64,000 nucleotides of DNA, taken from positions 2,170,001 to 2,234,000 of the forward strand of contig NC_135059.1 of assembly GCF_051014685.1 (NCBI RefSeq), read 5' to 3'. The stretch's first letter is position 1. Each line of letters starts with the position of its first letter. The position numbers and the translations under genes were made by a program. The stretch is from Ptiloglossa arizonensis (Eukaryota > Arthropoda > Insecta > Hymenoptera > Colletidae). The notes below the pieces were generated by a model. That model was not told the origin of the DNA. It ran no database searches and saw only the letters and a program-made list of their open reading frames with translations. This document shows, in pieces, positions 25,501-37,130 of the stretch.

Positions 25501-26589
25501 GTTTATTCGATCGGACGGTTCAATTTTTATCGGTTCTTTGCGCAATATTTTACTCCATAATTCGAATCGTTCGAAATTTTTATCGGGATACAAATTTTAC
25601 ATCTCCGGTTCGCGGGCAGCAAATTGCAACAGTGTCGCCGAAAGAAGGAACCTCGAAAGTTCGACGATCGGTAGAAAGGAACAATTCTCTCGCGTGCACG
25701 TATAATAGTTGGATATCCAAGTATTGGACGTAACGATGCGAATTAATCTCGGTCCTTAAATTAATTTATCCCCGGTACTTGTTCGAATTCAATTTTTTCC
25801 CATCGCATTAAAGTATTAATATATGCGCTCGAGACTAATTTTAAAAAGGAAGAATCCGACTCTACAACCATCGACGTAACCTTAAGAAACATTGATAAAG
25901 CACAATGGTCTTCGAGAAACGGTTTATTAAACACGGTACGCTTTCCTCGTTCCAATTAAAAGATTATTCCACCGTAGTTTCGACCGTTTCGATATCGTTC
26001 GATGGAAACACGAAACACGGGTAAATCCACCGTGTTCTTTTATCCCCGAGACAATTGTTCGCGCGAGAAACGCGAGCACGTTTCCGCAGACGTTCGTCCA
26101 AGCGACTCGCGCGCTCTTATAACCGCGCGGAACGACTTTTCTGCGAGTCGACGCGCCCCCGTCTGCCAAATTACACGGTTAAACGTCCTGATTTATGCGT
26201 GCGTTTTACAGCCGCGATGCACGCTGCCGAGAACCACGACAAACAAGGCACCGTGTACCATGCTGCGGTGACGTCAAAGAGACAACGAGCCTCGTTGCCG
26301 GCAACGCGAGCTTTACGGCGGCCCTTAATTGCGAGCATTATCATCCCCCGGAACAGTAACGGCGCTGCGAACGACCTAAGGTGTCTACGAGCCGCTTCGA
26401 GGCTCGCATAAACGGCGTCCTCCTTCCCGAGGGTGCTAAACGTGAAAAAAATCGTTCGCACGTTGTAATTTTTGCCCGCGAGACTTTTATTCTTCTTCCA
26501 TGAAAATCAATACGACGTCGGGGCGAAGAGTTTCCTGAAAGCGATTCAGTGGCGCAGTATTTAACCCTTGCGTTGCTGTATGACCGCGA
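22552..26589. other. Gene-free interval, alternating GC-rich and AT-rich blocks
   Basis: 22650-23110 and 24580-25150 are GC-rich; 23340-24530 and 25180-25980 are AT-rich. The open frame 23966-24187 (+) has a more protein-like composition than its neighbours but no start-codon context, domain or splice support. No gene was called. Confidence 0.35.
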
Positions 26590-26850
26590 TCTCGACCTCC
26601 GCGAAACGATCTTCGCGAGCGAGAAAGACGACCTTGAACGTTTTTCGAGCAACGTTGCTCGAAACGCTACTTCGTTTCGAGAAACAATTTTCGACTCGAG
26701 TCTCCAACAACTTCGAGTCTCCGAGATAACGAAACGACCCCGAGTATTCTCGGGAACGAGAAACGTTTCGTCTCGAGAATTCTCTCCCCGAGAAATGATC
26801 GTGTTTATGATTCTCATTTCTCGATTTTTGAGAAATTTAATCTCGAGGAA
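26590..26850. other. Palindrome-dense segment
   Basis: The segment is built from GAGAAAC, TCGAGA and GTTTCG blocks in both orientations. It includes a perfect 22-bp palindrome centred on AACGTT at 26643-26664 (arms TTTCGAGCAAC). Further inverted pairs occur at GTTTCGAGAAAC (about 26683) and TCTCGAGAATTCTC (about 26771). Either strand could fold extensively. No coding content was recognised. Confidence 0.55.
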
Positions 26851-28990
26851 ATAATCGAAATTTAGTTCGTAACGAACTATACTACGAAAGAAGTTTCTTC
26901 CGCGACCAATGACTCTCTTGGGAAAAGAAAATGTAAATTCTGCTTGTTCGAAAACTATTTACGATTCGAAATGTAACGTTTTGTCGATAATAGCGTTTTC
27001 GGGAAATTATTTACCAATAGGCATGGATATTTCTTTAGACGTATGGTTTACGTATTTATACAAGTTCTATTATAAATACCTAATTATCGATCAAATATTG
27101 CACATTTCTTCCGTTGAGTACTTTCAATACTGTTCGAAAAAAGTAGATACGAATATTTTCTAATTTTTCCCGAAATTTATCGAGAATACGAGCTAGGAAG
27201 AATCTCCTCGAGCGATGTCCGCACAAATTTTGATTTTTCGTTGGAAAATATTCATTTAAACATTTCAATTAGAATATTTTCTCCTAGTTAAAATATTGTT
27301 CTCCGACTTCTATGATTTCTCTGGCAGAAACTGAACTCCGCGCCAAAAGAATGCAAGCTTTCGAACCGTGTTGCATCGACCAAACAAACGATAGTCCAAA
27401 GATGCAGCATCCAGAAAGTAGACAGGATGAGGAAGATCTCATCTGAGTTTCGTTGTAGTCCGAGCAGTGGCTTTAGCGGCATTATCGTATTTACTTGTTG
27501 TTCCCTTAGACGCTACTCGAATTAGTGTTAAATCGAGGTGAAAGAAAAAACACTTTTTTCTCTCGAAAATGAAACTTGATCGACGCGTTTGATCTTGGCA
27601 AAATGATCCATTTTCGCGAAACAAATTCGGTAGAGCACCTTCCAAGACCGATCCACGAAAGTCAACGATTTAAAACTACGTTTTAACCGAACATCGTCCG
27701 ACCGATGAACACTGCAAAAAAGAAACACAGATCGGACCAAACTCTCCATCGTTTCTGAAACTTCAGAACGCAGCCTAAACGCGCACGACGAAAGGGTTAA
27801 AAACACCCCGTCCAGCATACCGGGGAACCCTCGGCGAGGAAAAACACCCACCGCGAAGTTTCGTGGCCGTTTTCGCGAGAGCCACGGCTCGTAAAGTCGT
27901 TCCATTGGCGAAACTGACGTCTCGAAGGTTAATCGGCAATGAAACGTCGCTATCGAGCCCTTTGTTCCTGTCGTTCGCGGCGTATATTCGAATGGAAAAT
28001 CTAAACGACCCGTAAACTATACAAAGTACGTAACTGTTGGCGGCGCGCTGGAATTAAGATAAGCGTCGTGACTCGGCCGTATCGCGGGGACTTTTCGGAC
28101 GTAAAAGCGTAGAAACGAGGAGGCTAGCGAGCGAGCGTGGCGCGGTGAAAAAGAATGGCCACGGAGCGGGTTCACCGCGGCTCGTAAAATACGTATCGTT
28201 ACAACCGTTCGCGTCGGGCCTTGTAAGCGGAACGTAGCTTGTCCTTTTGGTACTTTCGCGGCAACGACAACCGGGGAGAGCCGTGTTCCGGTCGCGGGTA
28301 GCCATTGCGAGAGACGAATTCCCGTCGCTCCGCGTAATAGCAAAAACGTTCTCGTTGGTTAGCACGTGGTGTGCCATTATCCTCCCATTTCGTCATTTTA
28401 TCTTCGTGCTCAATGACCGGCCTGATGAGCCAATAAAGCCGGGGATATGACCGCGGCCCCGCAAAAATGTCGCTGGCTAACTTCTGCCTTCCAGGCCACC
28501 GAATAATTCCTCGACGGGCCACGATCTACCCAGCCACGAGATTTCGTTGCCGAGCGAACCGAACGGAACGGAGATAATCGCCCCTCGTAGAGAAACTCGG
28601 CTAGGTACCTGCTACGAGGCTACTATTCCGCTCGGGCTGCGATTACGGTGCTTTAACGAACGATTCAGCGGAACGAATCGTTTCGGTCGCTAATGCCCTC
28701 GCCCCCCACCCACCCCTAGCGAAATAAAATCCGAGGGATTGGTAATTCGTTCGTACTGGAAACACATTTATCGCCGGTTATTAGAACAACGAAACCGTGA
28801 GCTACACCCTTCCTCGAAATTCGTAGAACGTGTATCGAAATAAAGTCGCAAAATCTCGGACGAAAATAATGGAAATTGTCGTGACTTTTAACGGGGGACT
28901 ATCTTTTCTTAGATTTTACGCTGCAGTGTTGTGCGCGGAACAAAAAATACGTGGAACAATTTGCGCAAAATCTCACCAACATCTTTGATA
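26851..28990. other. Gene-free interval
   Basis: 26860-27300 is AT-rich. 28020-28720 is GC-rich, with a CACGTG E-box near 28364 and a C-rich run (28696-28716: CCC, CCCCCC, CCC and CCCC with 1-3-base loops) that could form a G-quadruplex on the minus strand. No exon or RNA gene was recognised. Confidence 0.35.
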
Positions 28991-29687
28991 CAGTTACGAG
29001 GCTTTCTCGGTATAGATACAGGCTAACGATACCGAAGTATCGAAAATATGTGAAATTTTCAGCGAGTTACTTCAACACTGCGTGTTACTTCAATCGTTCG
29101 GACGACTAAATATCTTTTTCGTACTTGGACAATAGCGAACGTATCGCTCGTAAATGTACGCGAAGGAAGCAAAATCTTGATAATTTACATTACGATTAGG
29201 CGTGCAAAGTGGAAACATAAAATTGTAATCAAAATTTTTTTAAACAGGTAAGTGTCCCGAGATTCTTGAGCGGTGTGTATACTGTATTCTACATTTTGTG
29301 TTTTCGATCGATCTTACTTCTATTGTGCATAGGTCTTCTAGTAAAATAAATTCAGAGAGATTAGTAAATCGAGGGTAGAATGCTTTTCTTTAATCGACTA
29401 CCGGTTTCGATATGCGCTTCCTCGACCGTTTCTTCGACCAGTCGACCCTACAGCGCACAACGATTCGTATTTATAATACATCGATTCGGTTTTACACCGC
29501 TGATTTTATCTTACGGATACGCGCGAAACTGCACGCGGATATACTTCTCGAATCTTTGCAAATTTTTCACCCACAAGACCATAGAAATCACCTACGATTC
29601 TACGAAAAAAACTCGCTGAAAATTTCACATATTTTCGATACTTCGGTATAGTTACTCTGTGCCTATACCGAAAAAGTCTCCTAACTG
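28991..29687. mobile_element. Non-autonomous DNA element with 78-bp terminal inverted repeats
   Basis: 28991-29068 and 29610-29687 are inverted copies of each other with about eight mismatches by eye; the inner ~41 bp of each arm is identical. Both tips begin CAGTTA, and each is flanked by TA (28989-28990 and 29688-29689), the signature of Tc1/mariner/pogo-type insertion. The ~540-bp interior shows no transposase motif or long frame. It is probably an internally deleted or MITE-like derivative. I cannot name the family. Confidence 0.85.
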
Positions 29688-29724
29688 TACGAAATTAATT
29701 TTGAATACAAACGTAGCGATCGAG

Positions 29725-29880
29725 GAAGACTCGTTTAAAACGAGTCACTTCTCTTCGAACGTTACCTAAGGCTCGTTTAAATTCTTCTAGCTCGTTGAAA
29801 GACTCGTGTAAAATTTTGTTCGTTTCTCTTCGAACGTTAGCTACGGCTCGTTTAAATTCTCTTAACCGTGAAAACCGTTG
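29725..29880 (-). repeat. 75-bp direct duplication, in codon phase
   Basis: TCTCTTCGAACGTTA followed by GGCTCGTTTAAATTCT occurs at about 29749 and 29824, exactly 75 bp apart. The minus frame 29695-29964 is open across both, giving a 25-residue repeat with the shared core EFKRAxxNVRRE. This could be a heptad-like coiled-coil remnant or a duplication whose length is a multiple of three by chance. No homologue was recognised. Confidence 0.6.
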
Positions 29881-29964
29881 GAGAGTTCGATCGCGACGAC
29901 GCCACGATTCGCGAGGTGAGCCTTTGCAGTCTCCGCCCAACGGATCCAGGAAGAAACACAACAC

Positions 29965-31707
29965 TTACCTAGTATTCCACTTGTTATCGTTATTATTAAA
30001 TCGTGAACTCGTTGTTGGTATTAATGCGTGGATCGCTTGTTGCATTAAAATTCAATAATCCGACGGAGATAGCGAAGCGAATAAACAAGCATTGTTTGCA
30101 AAACGTGTATTTACATATAAATGTATGTGAAATGATAAACATTGGTACACGCGCGTTCATGTATATACATTTGTATGTGTGTACGTCTACGATTGTCTTT
30201 CTTATTTTATGTACGTTATTACATATATATATAAATATTTGTTTGCAACTACCTCTATCGCTTTATCGACGCTCATTGTTGTTCTCGTTCAGTTTCTGTC
30301 GATATCATATAAACTCGACGAACTTTTAACATTCTCGTTCGAAAAATGGACCAATTCTCGAGAAGATTCCAGTAATGGTTACGAGTAATTAATTAATACA
30401 AAATCCTGAAAATTTGTATCGAACTCGTTCGCCGAATAAGTTCAGACCGAGCGAGTAAACCTACGACTAAATACTTGAGATAAGATCGGTCAGGTAGCCC
30501 GAGAGAATATCAATCTTCGAAGGAATGGACGCGAAACGTCTCCATCGAGGAATCTGTACCCTATAATACGTACAACGAAACGTTATCCCAGTGTATCTCG
30601 AAGCACGTATCGATCGTTCGTCACTTAACATCTACCCGTTTATAATTTCGCTACGCGATACTTTCGAGAAATTACGCTTACCGATCTCTCGCGAAGGCAG
30701 CACGATCTTCGTAGTACGTTCGGGTGAGATCGACTCGTCGGCCCTCTAAATTTACACGGTGAAAGACCAAGAATATCTACGATCAATTTCTGCCGAAAAC
30801 AGGTTGCCGGTAGAAACACGTTCGAAACAATGTAACGAGGCTGCGCGGAGATCCCCCATGGGTATCACGGGTATCGGTGCAGCGCCTCGTCACAGAGCAC
30901 ACGAGCGAAGTGTACCGTGGCAACCGAGCGACTGCTCGGGATCGTCGGATAATATATACGTATTACGTATACAATGTGCGGTATCTTATCAACTAATCGA
31001 GCAAGAACCCGGGGGGTAAGAGAAGGGAGGGAAAGAGAGGCATCATCGGTCCTCGCCGGTTCGCGAGACCGCGTCCGAGTTACCGTTGCGATCGCATTAA
31101 AACGAACGTGCACCAGGGTGAGATGTATGTACGACCCGACGATCCCGCCGCCGCTGGCACCGTTGATCTACATCGGTAGTGATCTACCGATCTTGTGTAT
31201 AACTCGCGCGCGAATCGTGATCAGCCTTTGGGCATCAGAAGTGCAATCGTCCGGAATGGCCGTGGCCGGTGCTCGTTCCAGGGCCAGGATATACCGTTTT
31301 CTCCGTGTACGAGTCCGTCTGCCCTATTCCGCGGATGGAAACCGAGAGATCCACGATCCATATTCCCACAGAGCCGAGACCGGGGCTATCGAGCAGAACG
31401 AGATCGTTGCCACCGCGGCCGAGGGATGGCTTTTCGAGGCAATAGATCCTTCTTCGATTTCCATTTCGAGCTCCGTGCGACGCAGTCGCGCCGGATCGAC
31501 GAGTTCGGGAACCAACGAGTCCCTGGTAGCGCGATTTGCATGGAGATTGGGACGATCGGCGGTGAACCGACGCGCGTGAACTTTACCGGATCGATCGGCC
31601 ATGAGTAGACCATACGTACGCCGATCGTACGATATTGCCGACTGTATGGAACAACTGTCGGTGATGACGATCACGATGCGTGGAAAATTGAGATTTCCTT
31701 CCGATTC
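29965..31707. other. Gene-free interval
   Basis: 29965-30400 is AT-rich with microsatellite-like TATGTA sequence. 30780-31600 is GC-rich and open in several frames without a recognisable domain. Confidence 0.35.
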
Positions 31708-32230
31708 TCCGACGATCCGACGCAATACGGAATCGGTGAACTTTGGATGTTAGAAGAGCGTGCGAGAGATCCCGCAGAATTTCAAATACTCGAGCAACGA
31801 TCCTTGGGTCAACATATACTACCGAAGAAGATGAGAATCGCCGAGGTTTCTTTCCAATTATCCGACGATGGCTGCGATCCGGAATCGGTGAACTTTGTGT
31901 GTTGTAATAATATGCGAGAAACTCTCAGAGTCTGCGCAAAATTTTTGATCTTCTGGTGAACGTACAGAACGGAATAACGGATAGAGATAACGACCACAGG
32001 GCACGGAAGATTTTCGTCCCATGGTTTTCGTCCCATCGCTAGACGATCGATTGTAGTGTGGAATCGGGAAATTTCGGGTGTCGAAGTGTGCGAGAGACAC
32101 TGAGTGTACGCAAAGTTTTCGATCCTCTTGCAACGATCCTCGAGTCGACATATAAAACAAAAGGCTCGAAAGGGGGTAGTCTACAAGATATGTCCTACGA
32201 AACGGAAGAAACTTCGGAAGTCGGTATATC
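31708..32230 (+). repeat. Degenerate tandem repeat, about 150-180 bp x 3
   Basis: A block with CGACGATCCGACG-like sequence, then GGAATCGGTGAACTTTG, GTGCGAGAGA and a CAACGATCCT-type end, recurs at about 31708, 31859 and 32037. Copies have diverged by substitutions and indels. No identity is suggested. Confidence 0.6.
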
Positions 32231-32520
32231 CCGAATCGAGAGTCCATCGAGATCTCATTGAGAGATCCGTGCAATTAATCGCGATGGAAAGTTCGGAGAA
32301 ACTCGACGAGGAATTTTAATTCGATCGCTTCGCCATCTAGACGATGATCTTATTTCAGCTTATCTCGAATGAAACCGATGCAGTACACTTCGACACTAGA
32401 TTGTCCGTAATTATCATCGTCGATGAGATTTTTTTATTCGTTTTAAACCTTAACGAATGTTACCTGTTCTGTGACAGTAACTTTTATCCGATCGGACACA
32501 TAAATAAATAACCAAAGCTT

Positions 32521-32758
32521 AAAACGTTCTCTTCAATCGCGTGCGTCGTGTCCGATAGAATATGAATATAAGCTAGCTAACGCAATCGTTTGGAAAACGA
32601 TAGAAATATGCAACTTAGATATTTATTACACTCCACTTTTAAATTTATTCATTCGCTATCAATATACAGTCAATAGTACTTGAATGATTCTTGGTCTTGT
32701 TAAACGTTATGCGGCAGATTTTAAAGGCTTCAAAACCGTTAAAATATTTTGTACAAAA
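32521..32758 (+). pseudogene. LINE reverse-transcriptase C-terminal fragment
   Basis: Translation on the plus strand gives a broken frame with ANAIVWKTIEIxxLDIY and then ILGLVKRYAADFKGFKTVKI. This resembles the segment after the catalytic core in Jockey/CR1/I-type non-LTR reverse transcriptases (the 'xDLGVxFDxxLxF...LGFIKR...DF' region). A stop lies between the two parts. The fragment ends abruptly at about 32758. It is an inverted copy of 35712-35939, and both copies start at the same AAAACGTTCTCTT point. The clade is uncertain. Confidence 0.6.
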
Positions 32759-32999
32759 TGTTAACGCGTTGAAAATTTTTAAACGTACACTATTTTCACG
32801 TTATAGGTCGTCGTTCGTGTTTCGTTGTAAGTAGTCTCTTTATCTCTTCCACTGCTTTTATAGTTGCCGCGGCGAGTGAGCCAGAAGGCACATAACAGCG
32901 GCAAACCATAAAGTTCGCTCGAGTCTTTGACGGCTTTGGTAACTAATCAATAGATTTGGTAACTAATCTATAAATTTCGTTAATCAGCTCGTACTGGTA

Positions 33000-33622
33000 T
33001 TGAACGAAGACGATATCTCAATTTCATTTTCTATTTTCAATGCTTTTTCCTGCAATAGTATATCCATGAGTGAATCTCTCATTGTCCGCTATTCTGAAAA
33101 CCACGTCCAAAAGTGGTTTTCTAAATTCTCAAAACTGCACGTTCTTCTTTTTTTCAATTTTAGTTCACGGATTCCTTTAGCTGTACAGCTTCTTCATTTA
33201 CTTTTCTTTCGTTGAATACGTCGAATTGTTTCTATACAGATTTGATACTGTTCTGCTAAATTAAAGATAGTTCCTCCCATCGCGTTCAACTTCTTAAAAA
33301 TGTCAATCTTCCTTTCTATCGTTAATGAAGTTCTTTTTAGGTCCATGACAATTTAATAGTAAACCACGTCCAAAGGTGGTTTTCTAAATTCTCAAAACTG
33401 CACGTTCTTCTTTTTTTCAATTTTAGTTCACGGATTTCTTTAGCTGTACAGCTTCTTGATTTACTTTTCTTTCGTTGAATACGTCGAATTGTTTCTATAC
33501 AGATTTGATACTGTTCTGCTGAATTGAAGATAGTTTCTCCTATCGCGTTCAACTTGTTAAAAGTGTCAATCTACCTTTCTATCGTTAATGAAGTTCTTTT
33601 TAGGTCCATGACAACTTAATAG
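33000..33622 (-). pseudogene. Tigger/pogo-like transposase N-terminal fragment (CENP-B helix-turn-helix)
   Basis: Minus-strand translation gives KLNAIGETIFNSAEQYQICI, continuing into ETIRRIQRK, the layout of the first CENP-B-type (psq) helix-turn-helix. After a frameshift it continues with FENLENHLWTWF, the conserved start of the second CENP-B DNA-binding domain in Tigger/pogo/jerky transposases. Near 33000-33100 it continues RTMRDSLMDILLQEKALKIE, matching the usual 'I...KAxxI' part of that domain. The helix-turn-helix part is present twice because of a 263-bp tandem duplication. There is no DDE catalytic domain. The copy has stops and frameshifts and is not functional. Confidence 0.65.
33098..33622. 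repeat. 263-bp tandem duplication within the transposase fragment
   Basis: 33098-33359 and 33361-33622 are near-identical head-to-tail copies, beginning AACCACGTCCAAA and ending GGTCCATGACAA.TTAATAG. Few substitutions separate them, so the duplication is younger than the mutations that broke the transposase frame. Confidence 0.93.
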
Positions 33623-34615
33623 AAATTTAACTGTAATAATATACGTAATTGTGGGATTATGGAATTGTTTAGCACAAGAGAAAATGTAAATAGGACGTTT
33701 ATTTTTAGATAAATATATTACAGTCATGCAGCGGAGTATGGTTATGAACAACTGAACAGATTGTATCGATCACGTCGTTACACTAACGGAAAAAAAAAAT
33801 AGGAAAGCTGGTATCGAGCTCGTCCACCATTCCTTAACTACTCAAGTACTGCATGATATTCCAACAGTAATTGTAATAATAATTGTAATAGTACAATTTA
33901 TTACATTGTTTTAAACTTAAATAACCTCTTCTTAAAAAAAAAAAAAAAAACGATATTCACTTGTCTGTATCCCTATACAATCGAAGCTGCTGAAAGTCGA
34001 ACCGCCTTCTATGATTTGCCGCTTCGATCGTTAGTAGTCTATCGCACTTGCCGCGACAAAGAACAAAAACCTGCAAAATAAAGGACTGATTTTGTTTCGT
34101 ACCCGTCGAGCAAACCGACGATCTAGCAACTAATCGAGCCTAAAGCGTTAACGTTCCTTAAAGATTCATAAGCATTCCGTGTAAAAAAAAGCGCGAATAA
34201 AAGTCCAAAAAAGAAACGCAAACCGGAAATCTGCTTCGAAACCGACAGTCCTACGCTTGTAACGAGCCGCAGATCCCACGCAGCGTATTTGGAAAAATCG
34301 ACAGCCTCGCGAAAACGAATCGTAAACACCTGGCGGGACGAACACTTTCGTTGACAAGTCCATCGTTTAAGCGCGAACGTTCCAGCGAAAAGTACATCAA
34401 TTTGTCAGCTTAGCCTCGCTCGACGCGAAACTGGGTCGCAAACGGACATCGTTCGGTACTCGCGCGATCGTCGTCCTTGATTTCTTCGCGCGATCCTCGT
34501 TAGCGGATCGCCGTGAGCGGATCGCTTGCCATTTGTTTGAAACAAACATACGTTGATTCGGTCTGTCGACGGCTCGCGAGCGCTTCCCACAACACGGAGC
34601 GGGGGCTCTCTCGCG

Positions 34616-34617
<2 letters not shown>
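33623..34617. other. Gene-free interval
   Basis: AT-rich at first, with A runs near 33790 and 33933-33950, then CpG-rich from 34380. No gene was recognised. The A-run near 33940 could be the tail of an old retroposed copy, but no body was identified. Confidence 0.3.

Positions 34618-34648
<31 letters not shown>
34618..34648 (+). repeat. (GA)n microsatellite
   Basis: About 15 uninterrupted GA dinucleotides. Confidence 0.95.
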
Positions 34649-34652
<4 letters not shown>

Positions 34653-35279
34653 TGCTAATTCCTTATTGATGAGTGTCATTTGTTACCATCGGCTCGTTCC
34701 TGCCCTTTTCTTTCCACTCTTCCCATCGGTTCTCTCATCACCTCGAGTTCCTCTCCGCGAGGAAGACGCTCGCAGCCACCGACGTTGCGCCACGGAAAAG
34801 CTCCGAGCCGCGGACCCGGTTAATTGTCCCCGGAGGGTTCTCATTTTTCGGTACTCCCCCTATTCTCGATGGCGCCAGTTCCCTCGGCGATTTGTTAAAC
34901 GTCAGCCGGTCCGGGAACGCCGCGATCGATCGATCGATACGGTCGTTAAGTCGGTCTTCGCGTCGGCCGGCCTCGAACGTTCCACGACGTTGTTTGCATA
35001 GAACGGAAGCACGGGCCGACCATCCTTTTTTCACCGAGACGTTCAGCAGATATTCTAGGCCGGAGGTCAATTTTTTTAGCCGCTACTATGGCATTTTTTT
35101 CACCAACCGCAATGTTATTATCGCATCGGGATTCGTGCAGTGGTTTTTACCATTTTTCGAGCTGTACGCACTGGGTTTTTTTCACGAAGAAATATTTAAA
35201 ATTGTCGAAAACGCGCAACTATTGTAACGTCCCTTCGATCGAACGTGCGTGTCTGTTTGTACCTAAAGCGTATACAAAT
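34649..35279. other. Gene-free interval
   Basis: CpG-rich to about 35060, then AT-rich. The 184-codon open frame at 34673-35227 (+) shows no domain. An overlapping plus-strand frame and a minus-strand frame are also open, so I regard it as compositional. Confidence 0.3.
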
Positions 35280-35939
35280 ATTATTATTGTTATTTATTAT
35301 AGACGGAAGTCCGTTCAAAAATCCAATATTTACGTAACAAATTCTTCAAACTACCTGGGTTACTCGAAAAAAAAGTTCAAATGGTTGCTTAGTCTATTTG
35401 CTTCTAAACACGGTTTACGGGGTCAGAGTTGGCAATCATAAATCTCTAATGGGTTTAGTGAAATAATAAGGTGGGTCTCAATGACTTCGATGGTAATGCA
35501 TAAAAATGTAACTTTGCCAACGATCAGTTTGTAATCAGTTTGTTTAAGAACATCGTGTCATTAACCACTCTTCTTGTTTCGAGAGGTCGCATAAGGGCAT
35601 AGTCATGGTCTCGTTTAAAAGCTGCCAATCTCAGACACTCGTGCTGAACTTTTTCAATTTGTTGTTTATATGTCGTTAAGTGCAGAAACCAAACGAGATT
35701 CAAGACGAGAATATTTTAATGTTCTTAAAACCTTTAAAATCTGCCGCATAACGCTCAACAAAACCAAGAATCATTCAAGTACTATTGACTGTACATTGAT
35801 AACGAATAAAAAAATTGTAAAGTCAAGTGTAATAAATATCTAACTTGCATATTTCTATCGTTTTCCAAACGATTGCGTTAGCCAGCTTACATTCATATTC
35901 TATCGGACACGCACGCGATTGTAAGAGAACGTTTTTAAC
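35280..35939 (-). pseudogene. LINE reverse-transcriptase C-terminal fragment, inverted copy
   Basis: On the minus strand, 35939-35712 mirrors the plus-strand fragment at 32521-32758, including ERYAADFKGFKNIKIF. It then continues further, giving YKQQIEKVQHECLRLAAFKR and ETRRVVNDTMFLNKLI, which match the 'LEKVQ...FL...R...D..FL.KL' C-terminal region of Jockey/CR1-type non-LTR elements. Frameshifts separate the parts. The region beyond 35440 down to 35280 is only weakly assigned. It is a dead copy. Confidence 0.6.
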
Positions 35940-36554
35940 AACACTTTAAAATCGTCTGGTCGAATTGTTGCATTCTTGCGGAAACATTTTTTCGCGTCTG
36001 GGAAACTTGTCGCAAAGAAAATATCCGTGTCCAACGATCCGTTAAATTCGATCGTCCTTGCTGCCACGGTCTGGTCGAATTCGTCGAGGCGTGGACACGA
36101 GGCGGAATAAAATCAACATCGTCTGGGTTGCGCGCGAGGAGGGCGGCGTTCACGACAAAGGGGATTACCATCTCGTCCCATTCCTCTTCCACGGTGGCGG
36201 TGGTCCCGCGGGAATTATTACCGCGTTACCGACGTCGTAATGGGACTCCCACCGAATAGACGCGATAAGGAAAAAGAAATCATCGACGAAGAAGGAGAGA
36301 GAACGAAGAGGTGAAAAGTCCGTGCAGCACGCTCCAGCCAGCGCCACGGGCTTCCGTAAAGACGGGGGAGGAGGAGGAGAGGGCGAGGGAGGAACTCCAA
36401 GAATGCGACTACTCGAGAGGGCGGATAAGTAATTTTCTATTCCCGCTCTCGGATCTTCTTTTCCAGCGACATTGTGAGCAGACCGCGGGACGCGTCTTGA
36501 ATACCACTTTTAAGATGACATAGCGTTATTTTATACGAACGCTTCCGTAAAAGA

Positions 36555-36585
<31 letters not shown>

Positions 36586-36839
36586 TGTCGTCGTGTTTAC
36601 GACAGTGAACGTCGTCTTTCGCTCCGACGCAGACGCTTCGGTGCTTCTTGTCCTAGTTCGGGACCTCCGCGCTCCGATTGCGCAATTTTGTGAAATGTTT
36701 CGAAGCTGCACTCGCCGGATCGCTTTACGATTTGGTTTCTCAAGCGCGTTCTCTCGACACCAAATATGTACCGTAGGGTGCGTCGCGCGATCCGCGCGAC
36801 TCGTACCACCTCTCGTTACGTGGAAGATCGCAAGAAACG
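35940..36839. other. Gene-free interval with (TC)n tract
   Basis: A CpG-rich block at 35990-36470 is open in several frames without a domain. 36555-36579 is a (TC)n microsatellite. Confidence 0.35.
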
Positions 36840-37130
36840 ATACGGGATAAATTGAATAAAGATCTTCGAGCGGCTGTCGGTAGTTTTCGAAGGACGAAGA
36901 AAAATTGGTCTTCGGGGCAACGAACGGAAATTATTATCGCGGGGTGAGCCGCGCGATCGATACACGTACGTCGTGCGAGAAATTCCAAAGAGAACGTTAC
37001 GGAATAAATTGAATAAATATCTTCGAGTGGCTCTTGTCTGTTCTCGAGAAACGAAAAGTCGCGCGATGAGTAAAGGATCGAAAAGAATGACGCGATATAA
37101 TTTAAATAAAGACGTTCGAGTCGCTGTCGA
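36840..37130 (+). repeat. Degenerate repeat, three uneven copies
   Basis: GGGATAAATTGAATAAAGAT followed by CTTCGAGCGGCT recurs in altered form at about 36851, 37009 and 37101, with unequal spacing (158 and 92 bp). It is an old local duplication. Confidence 0.45.

Noticed and set aside
28429..28440. CTGATGAGCC as a second hammerhead core
   Set aside because: No GAAA box follows a stem II and there is no flanking stem I or cleavage triplet at the required positions.
30974..31579. 201-codon plus-strand frame
   Set aside because: Compositional opening in a GC-rich block; no domain and no codon-level signal.
34673..35227. 184-codon plus-strand frame
   Set aside because: No domain. An overlapping plus-strand frame (34513-35001) and a minus-strand frame (34738-35070) are also open, showing stop depletion.
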